The notes under the pieces are model-generated. The model saw only the letters and a program-made list of their open reading frames with translations. It did not search any database and was not told the DNA's origin. A stretch of 64,000 nt of DNA, taken from Neobacillus massiliamazoniensis (GTDB lineage Bacteria > Bacillota > Bacilli > Bacillales > Cytobacillaceae). The position numbers were made by a program, and so were the translations under genes. Position 1 is the stretch's first letter. Every line of letters starts with the position of its first letter. This document shows positions 25,804-34,769 of this stretch, in pieces. The DNA lies in assembly GCF_001048695.1 (NCBI RefSeq), contig NZ_CVRB01000007.1, positions 1 to 64,000 of the forward strand, in the 5' to 3' direction.

Positions 25804-25891
25804 AACTGACACAAGTGTCGGATTAATGTAAAACAAACAAAGTATTTCATTTACATGATTATTATTTCACATTCCGACACAAGTGTCAATA
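25804..25891 (-). promoter_or_regulatory. Promoter with two GACACAAGTGTC operators
   Basis: GACACAAGTGTC or its complement GACACTTGTGTC stands at 25808-25819 and again at 25876-25887, 68 bp apart (6.5 turns). The upstream palindrome overlaps a -35 TTGACA that is followed after 17 bp by AATAAT. The downstream copy lies near the ribosome site. The arrangement fits repression by the adjacent TetR protein. Confidence 0.75.
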
Positions 25892-25895
25892 AAAT

Positions 25896-26465
25896 CTAAC
25901 GCGCTTTGATTCCATAAAAAATGACAGAAAAAAGCTTTTCACTCCAGTCATGTGGATCAACATTAAGCGTTCTTGGGATCTGTATTGAGTTAAAAAAAAT
26001 ACTTGTAATAATTTCTGGTGGCAAGTCGGTTCTTAGAAAATTTTCACTCTGTCCTCTTTTTATCATATTAACAATAATGGAAAAAAGCTCGCGATGATCG
26101 TGATCCAGCTTTTCGATTTGGCGCTCCATTTCACTTGTTTTGGCCGTTTTCAAATGAGGAATATATTGAATAAATTTATGGATATGAGAATAAGAAATAA
26201 AAATAGTAAGCAAATCTTTTAATTGTTGAATCGGATCACTATCGTCCAGCTTTAGACATTTTTCCATAAGGGTGTTCATTAAATTAACCATGTAGGAAGC
26301 GACAAGCTCGTCCTTGTTTGAAAAATACTCATAAATTGTACTTCTTCCTACGCCCAGCCGTTCGGCAAGAAGTTTAAAATGTAGACCGTCATAGCCTTTT
26401 TCCAATAAAAGCTCTTCTGTTGCCTTCATTAACTCCTGTTGATTTATACTACGCAGCCTTGCCAT
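25896..26465 (-). CDS. TetR/AcrR-family transcriptional regulator
   Basis: A 189-residue regulator. The N-terminal helix-turn-helix is plain: FKLLAERLGVGRSTIYEYFSN at residues 32-52. The C-terminal ligand domain is unlike any I can name. ATG 26465 follows AAAGGAGA at seven bases; the frame extends 25 codons upstream without a site. It is transcribed toward the four-helix membrane protein, and two GACACAAGTGTC palindromes stand between them. The ligand is unknown. Confidence 0.9.
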   Translation of the reverse strand: MARLRSINQQELMKATEELLLEKGYDGLHFKLLAERLGVGRSTIYEYFSNKDELVASYMVNLMNTLMEKCLKLDDSDPIQQLKDLLTIFISYSHIHKFIQYIPHLKTAKTSEMERQIEKLDHDHRELFSIIVNMIKRGQSENFLRTDLPPEIITSIFFNSIQIPRTLNVDPHDWSEKLFSVIFYGIKAR

Positions 26466-26708
26466 ACAACCGTCTCCTTTGCAACAAACATATAGGTTAT
26501 TATATAGAAAGCTGAAAATATATGAAAGAATCGTGATCAATGAAAATTATTTTTTCCTTATTTACCATGCACAGGGCCAATGTTGTTCTTTTATGTCCAC
26601 TTACCAACCAAAAGTCACTAACGTTAACAGAATTGTTGAATTATTCACTCTCCAGTATTGGTATTTTTTTATAAAATAGACTTAAGGTTTTATGAAAGGA
26701 TGTGGAAT

Positions 26709-27614
26709 ATGCCTTACAAACCACGCGTTGAAAAAGATGAATTGAAGCTTATGCGATTTTTAAACACACGAATGGATTTACTCGAAAAAGATAAAAAGCA
26801 CTTTTTGAATCTCCAAAAAGGCTATGAAGGCGAAGGGATGTTTGACTTATTAACAGAGAAGCTTTCCTTAGAACGGTATGTATTGAACGATTTGCTCCTT
26901 GAGTTTAATAACTCAAAATTTCAAATTGATACGACCATGATTGTTCAAGAAAAAATTTACCTTTTTGAAGTAAAGAATTTTGAAAGCGAATATGAATACC
27001 GTTCTGGCATATTACATACTATTGCTGGAAATGAAGTTAATAATCCACTCGATCAGATAAAGCGGAGTGAATCCCTATTTCGCCAGTTACTTCAAAAATT
27101 AGGATTGAAATATCCCGTTGAATCATGGGTTATCTTTATCAACCCCGAGTTCACCTTGTATCAAGCCCCTAAAAACCAGCCCTTTAAACTTCCGACACAG
27201 TTAAATCAGTTTATGAAAAAATTAAACGCAACACCCTCTAAACTAAATGGATGGCACAAGAAACTGGCCGATCAATTAGTTTCCTTACATCAAATTGATT
27301 CTCCCTATCCCCGATTGCCCCCTTATGAATATGGTCAGCTTCGAAATGGTTTTACTTGTGCAACATGCCATTCATTTTCGGTTTCTTTACAGGAAAAGGA
27401 ATTGGTTTGTGGTCATTGCGGTCATCATGAAAAATTAGAGTCTGCTGTATTGCGGAGCGTAGAGGAATTAAAGCTGCTTTTTCCAAATAGAAAAATCACT
27501 ACTAATGCTGTTCATGAGTGGTGTGGGGTGGGTTTGTCTAAGAAAGGAATCAAAAGATTCCTTGATAAAAACTATAAATCTTTCGGGCATAATAGGTGGA
27601 TCTATTACGAATAA
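26709..27614 (+). CDS. NERD-domain protein with C-terminal zinc ribbon
   Basis: A 301-residue protein. Residues from about 35 to 150 match the nuclease-related NERD domain: ERYVLNDLLLE, then FQIDTTMIVQEKIYLFEVKNFE, which holds the D and ExK pattern of restriction-like nucleases. The C-terminal part has CATCHSF and CGHCGHH, a four-Cys zinc ribbon. This is a known Bacillus architecture of unknown biological role; nuclease activity is only inferred. Start at ATG 26709 behind AAAGG; the frame is open 17 codons upstream. The gene is followed by a long 52-bp repeat array. Confidence 0.85.
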   Translation: MPYKPRVEKDELKLMRFLNTRMDLLEKDKKHFLNLQKGYEGEGMFDLLTEKLSLERYVLNDLLLEFNNSKFQIDTTMIVQEKIYLFEVKNFESEYEYRSGILHTIAGNEVNNPLDQIKRSESLFRQLLQKLGLKYPVESWVIFINPEFTLYQAPKNQPFKLPTQLNQFMKKLNATPSKLNGWHKKLADQLVSLHQIDSPYPRLPPYEYGQLRNGFTCATCHSFSVSLQEKELVCGHCGHHEKLESAVLRSVEELKLLFPNRKITTNAVHEWCGVGLSKKGIKRFLDKNYKSFGHNRWIYYE

Positions 27615-27704
27615 GATTTGGATAGGCTCTTTATGGAGTAATTTACATTGTTTAGCATCAATTTCGCAAAGGGATTGTTTGTATTTTCATTTACCTCTTC
27701 CAGT

Positions 27705-28306
27705 TTTGGGCGATGATATGCTCTATCAACGATCTTTTCCTTACCTACATGCCGAGTTTGGTCATTGATAAGCGTTATCAATGACCTTTTTTCTGTTTTC
27801 CTATCGGTTTTGGTCGTTGATAATCGTTATCAATGACCCTTTTCTTCTTTTCTTACCTGGTTTGGGCGTTGACAAGCTCCATCAACGACCTTTTTCTTCT
27901 TTTCCTACCAGTTTCGGTCGTTGACCAGCTCGTTCAACGACCTTTTTTCTGCTTTCCAATTGATTTCGGTCGTTGATAATCGTTATCAATGACCCTTTTC
28001 TTCTTTTCTTACCTGGTTTGGGCGTTGACAAGCTCGATCAACGACCTTTTTCTTCTTTTCCTGCCTGTTTTGGTCGTTGACAAGCTCCATCAATGACCTT
28101 TTTCTTCTTTTCTTACCGGTTTCGGGCGTTGATACGCTCGTTCAACGACCTTTTTCTTCTTTTCCTACCAATTTCGGTCGTTGACCAGCTCGTTCAACGA
28201 CCTTTTTTCTGCTTTCCTATCGGTTTTGGTCGTTGATAATCGTTATCAATGACCCTTTTCTTCTTTTCTAAACGGTTTCGGGCGTTGACAAGCTCCATCA
28301 ACGAAA
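27705..28306. repeat. Tandem array, 52-bp units with hairpin (array D, 12 units)
   Basis: Twelve units start at 27709 and then every 52 bp without a slip up to 28281. Each has GGTCGTTGA-loop-TCAACGACC or a wobble variant such as GGTCGTTGATAA-TTATCAATGACC, then a pyrimidine-rich spacer (CTTTTTCTTCTTTTCCTACC). Loops differ between units while arms hold. It lies between the converging NERD and ABC permease genes and ends two bases before the ABC stop codon. It is the reverse-complement family of the array at 2223-2585. Confidence 0.97.
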
Positions 28307-28308
28307 CA

Positions 28309-29091
28309 CTACGACCCAGTCGATCGATAGTGCCTGACACCAAATTGCCAGACAAGAAAACAGGGCAGTATAAATAGACTTCCCAGCACAGGCATCAGCA
28401 TGTAAAGGAGATCGTGCCCCGTTGTTTTTCCGAGAAGGTACAGTAACGGCAGGTAATTGACACAACCAAACGGAATCACGTATGTAAAAAAACGGGCTAC
28501 CCACTTTTGATAAATATTCAACGGATATTGGGCCATCTCGCGGCCGCCGTCTGTAAAAATATTTGCCACTTCAAGGCCTTGGACTGTCCAAAAGCACATG
28601 GTGGCGGCAAGCATATAGATTCCGGTAAAAATAAGCACTCCGCTTATTATCATCAATACAAGGGTTACCGCCTTCATCAAACTCCACTCAATCGGAAGGT
28701 TGCCGAGCGCCCAAACTAAAACAATGACACTCTGAAGAAGCCGGCCAAATCTTGTAAACTCGAATTTTGAACCAAGTACCTGTAAAAACGTGCTTCTTGG
28801 CCGAACGAGCAGTCTGTCAAATTCCCCTTTAACGACAAGATTGGAAAAAGCATCAAAGCCGCGGGCAAAGCATTCACTTAGTGCAAATGCCATATGGATG
28901 ACGGCAAAGCAAAGCGCTACCTCGAAAAATTGCCAGCCTTTTATTTGCCCAAAACGTTCAAACAAGAAATAAAGGCCAGCAAAGATAGCAAACGGAATAA
29001 AAAACTGGCCGATCGACAACAGCCAAAATGATGTCCGATATTGCATTTGTGCTTTAAAGTGAATTAAAAGATATTTAATATAAAGGACCAA
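28309..29091 (-). CDS. ABC-2 type permease subunit
   Basis: A 260-residue membrane protein with six helices, third gene of a three-gene exporter cluster. It fits the ABC-2 permease group that pairs with a second permease and a DrrA-like ATPase (COG3694/COG4587/COG4586 type). Segments such as ALSECFARGFDAF and FDRLLVRPRSTFLQ are the kind of cytosolic loop that meets the ATPase. Translation starts at TTG 29091, six bases behind the stop of the previous gene, with GGAGGG inside that gene's end. The exported substrate is unknown. Its stop codon adjoins the repeat array. Confidence 0.88.
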   Translation of the reverse strand: MVLYIKYLLIHFKAQMQYRTSFWLLSIGQFFIPFAIFAGLYFLFERFGQIKGWQFFEVALCFAVIHMAFALSECFARGFDAFSNLVVKGEFDRLLVRPRSTFLQVLGSKFEFTRFGRLLQSVIVLVWALGNLPIEWSLMKAVTLVLMIISGVLIFTGIYMLAATMCFWTVQGLEVANIFTDGGREMAQYPLNIYQKWVARFFTYVIPFGCVNYLPLLYLLGKTTGHDLLYMLMPVLGSLFILPCFLVWQFGVRHYRSTGS

Positions 29092-29097
29092 TCTTCC

Positions 29098-29901
29098 TCA
29101 CCCTCCCTGAACAACCACTTTCTTTAGTACACTGTTAAGCGCGATTCTCCCTAACCACACTAGAAAAAGAAGATACACAAGCTGAATAAGAATCCCAATG
29201 ATGGCATCGTGCTGTGGAATTTGTCCCGAATAAACCCGAAACGGAAAATCGGCCGTCCAGCGAAACGGCAGAATATTGGCGATTTGCTGAAGCCATGCCG
29301 GCATTAAGGGAATCGGAATGACCAGCCCAGCAAAAAACTCACCGAGAACACCAAATACTAGCAGAGACCCCATTGGCGATAAAGTCACAAAAACGGATAT
29401 ATAAATAAACATGGAGATGGCTACCAATAGAAACAAGCCTAGAAGTAACGCACTTAAGAATAATAAAAATGCTGATAAGCTAGGTGGGAGTGTCAGGTTA
29501 TATGGTTTCGGTAAAAAGAAAGAAACGAGTAAAATCGGGAAACATCGTAATAAGGCACTTGATAGCCGCTGCGCCAAAAGCTTCGCATACCAAAAACCGT
29601 AAAGCTCGCAAGGCCGGCAAAGCTCATAAGCAATATTCCCGCTCGTGATCATTTCCATCAGTTCGTTGTCACGAAACCAAAGCATAATAAAAGCAAGAAA
29701 AGCCTGCTGCAGCCATATGTAATTGATTAATTGTGTTAGGGAAATCGGAGGGATTTTGCTGGTATGTTCGTAAAAGGCTTCAAACACCATAATCATAATA
29801 AAGCCCCAGAAAAATTGAGTTACCACTCCAGCCAGTGCAGCCACACGGTATTGCATTCCATAAAGAAGACGCAGCTTCAAAACCGAAAGATACACCCTCA
29901 T
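29098..29901 (-). CDS. ABC-2 type permease subunit
   Basis: A 267-residue six-helix permease, second gene of the exporter. The loop SGNIAYELCRPCELYGFWY matches the coupling loop of its partner (LVRPRSTF in the next protein), as expected for a heterodimeric ABC-2 pore. Its ATG overlaps the end of the ATPase gene by four bases (29898-29901), so translation is coupled. Substrate unknown. Confidence 0.88.
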   Translation of the reverse strand: MRVYLSVLKLRLLYGMQYRVAALAGVVTQFFWGFIMIMVFEAFYEHTSKIPPISLTQLINYIWLQQAFLAFIMLWFRDNELMEMITSGNIAYELCRPCELYGFWYAKLLAQRLSSALLRCFPILLVSFFLPKPYNLTLPPSLSAFLLFLSALLLGLFLLVAISMFIYISVFVTLSPMGSLLVFGVLGEFFAGLVIPIPLMPAWLQQIANILPFRWTADFPFRVYSGQIPQHDAIIGILIQLVYLLFLVWLGRIALNSVLKKVVVQGG

Positions 29902-30875
29902 ATTTGATACTCCTTATAAAGATGTACAATGATATCCTCAATCGGCTGTGTTTCAATCGCGACATCGATCAGCTCAACACGGTCGGACAGCTGAGTAATC
30001 ACTTCGGAAGTCTTAACCCTATCTGTATCTATACTAAGAACAACTCTTTCCGGTGACCATGTAAGCACGGATGCCCCCGGAATATGAATAGGATTTGAAT
30101 TCTTCCCGTAATCAGCCGTAATCGTTTTTTGTGTTCCAAACCGCTTCCTTAATTCATCTAAATTGCCGTCGTAAAGCAATCTTCCCTTACCAATCAAGAT
30201 GACCCTGTCAGCTAATGCCTCAATATCATTCATATCGTGAGTTGTCAGAATGATCGTGACTCCCTTTTCTTTATTAATCGTTTTGATAAACTGCCTAACC
30301 GCAATTTTTGAAACAGCATCAAGTCCGATGGTCGGTTCATCTAAAAATAACACCCTCGGATTATGAATGAGAGATGCTGCAATTTCACAGCGCATCCGCT
30401 GCCCTAAACTTAATTGCCGTACAGGTGAATTCATGATTTCTTGTAATTCGAGAGTTTCAATGAGGAGTGCAAGCGTAGCTTTGTATTCTTGCTGCGGGAT
30501 CTTGTATATATCCTTTAATAGTTCGAATGAGTCGATAACCGGTACATCCCACCAGAGCTGTGAACGCTGACCGAAGACAACGCCGATATTTTTTACATAC
30601 TGAACACGATCTTTCCAAGGTGTATAGCCCATAATTTTGCAGGTCCCGGTGTCCGGCACCAAAATGCCGCTCATGATTTTAATTGTGGTTGATTTGCCTG
30701 CCCCATTTGGACCGATATACCCAACAATTTCACCGGAATCAATCGAAAAAGAGATCTCATTCAGTGCTTCCACAATGGTATGTTCCCGGTAAAAAAGCGC
30801 CTTCGCGGCCTGTCGAAGCCCGGTCGTGCGCTTGGCTACCTTGAAGGATTTGCTAATACCTTCTACGAAAATCAT
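29898..30875 (-). CDS. ABC transporter ATP-binding protein
   Basis: A 325-residue ATPase, first gene of the exporter. Walker A GPNGAGKSTT near residue 57, signature LSLGQRMRCE near 158, Walker B RVLFLDEPTIGLD near 177 and the H-loop TTHD follow in order. The C-terminal extension of about 80 residues is typical of ABC-2 export ATPases of the NatA/DrrA group. It has a GGAGGGG ribosome site and a 130-bp upstream gap to the divergent-looking region of yhhN. Confidence 0.93.
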   Translation of the reverse strand: MIFVEGISKSFKVAKRTTGLRQAAKALFYREHTIVEALNEISFSIDSGEIVGYIGPNGAGKSTTIKIMSGILVPDTGTCKIMGYTPWKDRVQYVKNIGVVFGQRSQLWWDVPVIDSFELLKDIYKIPQQEYKATLALLIETLELQEIMNSPVRQLSLGQRMRCEIAASLIHNPRVLFLDEPTIGLDAVSKIAVRQFIKTINKEKGVTIILTTHDMNDIEALADRVILIGKGRLLYDGNLDELRKRFGTQKTITADYGKNSNPIHIPGASVLTWSPERVVLSIDTDRVKTSEVITQLSDRVELIDVAIETQPIEDIIVHLYKEYQI

Positions 30876-30957
30876 TATTTTCCCCTCCTTCAGAATTTAA
30901 GTCGCGGAGGAAAATAATAACATTAGGACACTAGAACGTCAAGAATTTTTTGAATAT

Positions 30958-31602
30958 TTATACCATAAACCCAAGCACAATAAGAAACTGGGCTAAAATA
31001 TAGGTCACCATAATACTTGTATGGGTGGTTCTTTTCTTTTCTGTAAACATATCAAAAGCGAGAATGGAGTCAGAAGTGATAAAAAACAAAGACCCTAAGA
31101 ACGGTAGTAGAAAAGGAATAAATGACTCCGACCAAATACGTGTAAGGCTGAAAAAGCTCATTAGTAATATCACAACCATATACATTCCCACTGGTAGTTT
31201 CATAGATTTATTAATAGAGGGAAATAGCTTAGTGCTAATGACTGCACCAATAACTATGTAAGGTACCAACAGCAAATAAAACCATAATGGATAATGAAAA
31301 CTTAGAAACGCAAAAACATAGAAAATATGCCCAATTAAGAAGGACGCGATGCCACCTAATAAAAAGAGCTTTTGTTCAGACCATATTAAAAACACATCAC
31401 CGAAAAAGGACGCGATTAATGCCCAAATAATCAGGGAGTTGAATTTGTCCACATTCCAAATATAAAAAAGCAACAAAAGTGGCATTAATAATGGTTTCGT
31501 AATGTTTCTTCCTAACTGGTTGTTTTTTCTTAAAAAAATGATATGTAAGATTGAAACGATGATAAACGGAATTCCTATTAACGGGTTTAAAAGCATCTGC
31601 AC
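30958..31602 (-). CDS. YhhN/TMEM86-family membrane protein
   Basis: A 214-residue protein with seven to eight membrane helices. The family motifs TKPLLMPLLLL near residue 35, ALIASFFGDVFLI near 61 and FLIGHIFYVFAF near 88 identify it as YhhN (TMEM86). Eukaryotic members are lysoplasmalogenases; bacterial substrates are not settled. GTG 31602 is listed, but an ATG two codons later at 31596 is as likely given the GGAG position. It is divergent from the MMPL gene. Confidence 0.88.
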   Translation of the reverse strand: MQMLLNPLIGIPFIIVSILHIIFLRKNNQLGRNITKPLLMPLLLLFYIWNVDKFNSLIIWALIASFFGDVFLIWSEQKLFLLGGIASFLIGHIFYVFAFLSFHYPLWFYLLLVPYIVIGAVISTKLFPSINKSMKLPVGMYMVVILLMSFFSLTRIWSESFIPFLLPFLGSLFFITSDSILAFDMFTEKKRTTHTSIMVTYILAQFLIVLGFMV

Positions 31603-31865
31603 TCATCTCCTTACTTACCTCTATTGTATCGTAGTCTAATAATTGTAACATTATATCCCGCTCTAAATATAAGGAATATTCCTTCTTTTTAAAAAGGCTT
31701 TTACAAATATTCCAAAGTTTTATCCCAGATCCCAAAGCTAAAACCTCATAAAAACTTACAGGAAAGACAAAAAAATCCCTAAAATCCATTTTTAATCTTT
31801 TGTTCACATTCCATTCATAATCGCTGATTAAGATGAGAGCAAAGATTAATAAGGGGTTGAAAAAA

Positions 31866-34082
31866 ATGCTTAAACCTATTCAAAGTTTAGTTAAATTTTC
31901 GAGTAGTAAAAAAGGCGCAAAAGTGGTTCTCTTCATTTGGATTGCCGCTGTGATTTTATTAAGCGTACTCATGCCCGCTTCCAAACAATATTCAGTAAGC
32001 AGCAAAGAAGCAAGTGTGAAAAACGATACACCTTCCGCAGTCGCTAATAAAATCCTAGATAAGCAATTTCCATCAAAAGATGGTTTAACTGGATTACTTG
32101 TTTTTCACGATAAAAATAAAATCACCGATCAGGATCTAGAAAAGATTACCGAAGTTAGTAAGTGGCTTAGTTCGGATCAAAAGCCAAAGGATGTTGCCAG
32201 TTCGGTTCCATTCTATCAATTCCCGAAACCGGTGCAACAGCAATTTCTTTCTAAGGATGGAACAACGCTGCTCCTCAATTTTAATTTAAAACAAGGATCA
32301 GACTCGCATGTCGCCAATAAGACCGTAAAAGAAATTAATAATAAACTTAAAGAAATGAAATTAGGTTCCTTACAGGCTGAAATCACAGGACCTGCCGGCA
32401 TCACTTCCGATACGATCACCATCTTTCAAAATGCAGACGTTGTGTTAATGCTAGCGACTGTTGCGTTGATCTTTGTTATCTTATTGATTATTTATCGTTC
32501 ACCATTATTAGCGATTATCCCGTTGGTAATTGCCTCTATTGTGTACGAAGTCGTCGATCGGGTATTAGGGTTTGGTGCAAAACATGATTGGTTTGTTGTC
32601 GATAGCTCGGCGACCTCGATTATGCTTGTTCTGCTATTTGCAGTGTTAACAGATTATAGTCTATTTATTTTCTCGCGTTATCGCGAAGAGTTACAAAAGC
32701 ACTCTTCAAAATATAGTGCAATGGGAGAAGCGATTCACCATGTTTCAGAGCCAATTTTATTCAGTGGCGGCACCGTTCTTCTCTCTGTCTTAACACTTTT
32801 TACAACGATTTTTGTACCATATAACCATTTTGCTCCAGTTTTTTCAACAGCAATGGTATTTATTCTTATTGCAGGTCTAACGTTAATACCAAGTATATTT
32901 GCCATTTTAGGTCGAAAAGCCTTCTGGCCATTTATTCCGAAGGTGGATGAAAAGGCAGTTAAGAAACCAGGCTTCTGGGGTAAAGTTAGTAATCAAGTTA
33001 AGAAACACCCTGCGATCATTTCAGGAATCCTTTTAATTTTCTTGCTCGTAGGTGCGTTCAATACGACATTGATCCAGTATTCCTTTAATATTATGAAGTC
33101 ATTCCCAGCCGATCTTTCTTCCCGAAAAGGGTTTGAATTATTGGAACAACACTATCCTGCCGGGCAGCTTGCTCCAGTCACAGTTATTTTAACGAAAGAC
33201 AGTGAAATAACATTAGACGAGTCATTTTTGAAAAATGTAAAAACGCTTGAGGAAAAAATGGGGAATATCAGCGGGGTTGATTCTTTTAGCCAAGGAATAA
33301 CAGACGCAATGATTCAAAATCCATCAAAGCTTCCTCCAGGCTTCATCGGGGACGATAAAAAAGAAGTTAAACTGCAGCTGGTATTAAAAAATAATCCATA
33401 TGATGACGGGGCAATTTCGACCATTCAAAAACTTCGCGATCAAGAAACAAAGCTTCTTAGCGAAAGTGGTCTTTCAGGCAGCGGCTACCAATTACACTAT
33501 GCCGGTCAAACAGCAGAGCAATTAGATGTCAGGGCCATGAATCAACGAGATATGATCGTCCTGTTCTCTCTAGTCACTGTGTTAATTACCATCATGCTCG
33601 GATTCCAAACTCGTTCCATTTTACTACCAATTCTGATGATGGCAACAATTCTTTTATCCTTTGTCGCAAGCCTAGGGTTCGGCTGGATGATCTTCCACGA
33701 TATTTTAGGAATTTCTTCAATCAGCTATCGTTTGCCAGTCTATACATTTGTCTTTATGGTTGCACTTGGGGTCGATTACAATATCATGCTTGTTTCCCGT
33801 ATTAAGGAAGAACATCTTAAACATTCGTGGAAAGATGCAGTTGCAAACGGTGTTGCCTTAACCGGTGGCGTTATTTCATCAGCTGGTATCATTTTGGCTG
33901 CAACCTTTGCTGTATTAATTACACAGCCATTAGCAGAACTATATTTATTCGGAATTATCATGGCTTTAGGTGTAATCATGGATACCTTCTTAGTCAGAGG
34001 TATGCTGCTCCCTGCAATTTTGATTCTTGTAAATAAAAAGGAGAAATCTTCAGCAGCTTCCATTAATAATTCCATTTCCTAA
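31866..34082 (+). CDS. MMPL/RND-family exporter (YdfJ-like)
   Basis: A 738-residue RND-like exporter with two repeats of six membrane helices, each preceded by an extracellular loop. ADVVLMLATVALIFVILLI opens the first bundle; FAVLTDYSLFIFSRYREE and VALGVDYNIMLVSRIKEE carry the paired Asp-Tyr of the proton relay typical of MMPL proteins. B. subtilis YdfJ has the same length and design. Start at ATG 31866 behind AAGGGG; the frame is open 11 codons further. Substrate unknown, perhaps a lipid or an antimicrobial. Single gene with its own terminator. Confidence 0.92.
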   Translation: MLKPIQSLVKFSSSKKGAKVVLFIWIAAVILLSVLMPASKQYSVSSKEASVKNDTPSAVANKILDKQFPSKDGLTGLLVFHDKNKITDQDLEKITEVSKWLSSDQKPKDVASSVPFYQFPKPVQQQFLSKDGTTLLLNFNLKQGSDSHVANKTVKEINNKLKEMKLGSLQAEITGPAGITSDTITIFQNADVVLMLATVALIFVILLIIYRSPLLAIIPLVIASIVYEVVDRVLGFGAKHDWFVVDSSATSIMLVLLFAVLTDYSLFIFSRYREELQKHSSKYSAMGEAIHHVSEPILFSGGTVLLSVLTLFTTIFVPYNHFAPVFSTAMVFILIAGLTLIPSIFAILGRKAFWPFIPKVDEKAVKKPGFWGKVSNQVKKHPAIISGILLIFLLVGAFNTTLIQYSFNIMKSFPADLSSRKGFELLEQHYPAGQLAPVTVILTKDSEITLDESFLKNVKTLEEKMGNISGVDSFSQGITDAMIQNPSKLPPGFIGDDKKEVKLQLVLKNNPYDDGAISTIQKLRDQETKLLSESGLSGSGYQLHYAGQTAEQLDVRAMNQRDMIVLFSLVTVLITIMLGFQTRSILLPILMMATILLSFVASLGFGWMIFHDILGISSISYRLPVYTFVFMVALGVDYNIMLVSRIKEEHLKHSWKDAVANGVALTGGVISSAGIILAATFAVLITQPLAELYLFGIIMALGVIMDTFLVRGMLLPAILILVNKKEKSSAASINNSIS

Positions 34083-34085
34083 AGT

Positions 34086-34123
34086 AAAACGAACAGTGCC
34101 AGGTGCACTGTTCGTTTTTTTTA
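34086..34123 (+). terminator. Terminator of the MMPL gene
   Basis: AACGAACAGTGC-CAGG-TGCACTGTTCGTT then seven T, directly after the stop codon. Confidence 0.92.
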
Positions 34124-34144
34124 TGTTTTCATTTATTCAAGCAA

Positions 34145-34477
34145 CTACAAATCTCCAGCGTGAGCTAACTCTTCTGCCCGATCCGTAGAATTTCTTTTTG
34201 AAAAAATGTTTTTGTGGTTTTTTACCGTGGTTATAAACATTGAAACGGTTAAAAACAAGAGTAATATCAATATAGCCCCACTTATATAATATTCAACGCT
34301 TGGGCTGAAACGGTACGAATAAAAAATCAAACTAGAAACACTGTAAAGTACAATTAAAAACAATTCGAACAACAAGCTCATACAAACAAACAATAAATAT
34401 AAAATGACTATTTTTCTATGTGAAACATTTTGTAAAGTAAGGCCATCCCAACAAAGACTAGCAAACTTCCCCACCAT
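34145..34477 (-). CDS. Putative small membrane protein
   Basis: A 110-residue protein with two hydrophobic stretches (VILYLLFVCMSLLFELFLIV and YISGAILILLLFLTVSMFIT) and a charged tail with NSTDRAEELAHAGDL. I do not recognise it. Coding is supported by the membrane pattern and by a GGTGATAA-type sequence upstream, but the start is unsure and no close synteny helps. It could be spurious. Confidence 0.5.
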   Translation of the reverse strand: MVGKFASLCWDGLTLQNVSHRKIVILYLLFVCMSLLFELFLIVLYSVSSLIFYSYRFSPSVEYYISGAILILLLFLTVSMFITTVKNHKNIFSKRNSTDRAEELAHAGDL

Positions 34478-34769
34478 TTATCACCTCAATAGACACTTCT
34501 TTTAAATAGTATGTCCAAAAAAGATGATTCATTACCGAAAACGTATTTAATAAGGACTCTGATTATTATCAGAACTCTCACTATCCTTTAACACTCCTAA
34601 TTTCTCCCATTAATTCAACAAAAAAACCATTGTCTGCAATCTATAAGGATAATTATAATATTCAACATAATGTCTTTTACTTTTTTTCAAAAATTATTTT
34701 AGTAAGGAAAACTTTTTTCATTCGAAAATAGTCATAGAAGAAAGAGGAAGAAAAAAGTTGGGTGATTTC

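Noticed and set aside
27705..28306. CRISPR array
   Set aside because: The whole 52-bp unit is repeated, spacers are not unique, and no cas genes are in the window.
31397..31807. 136-codon frame overlapping yhhN
   Set aside because: Overlaps the real gene in another frame and lacks a ribosome site and family features.
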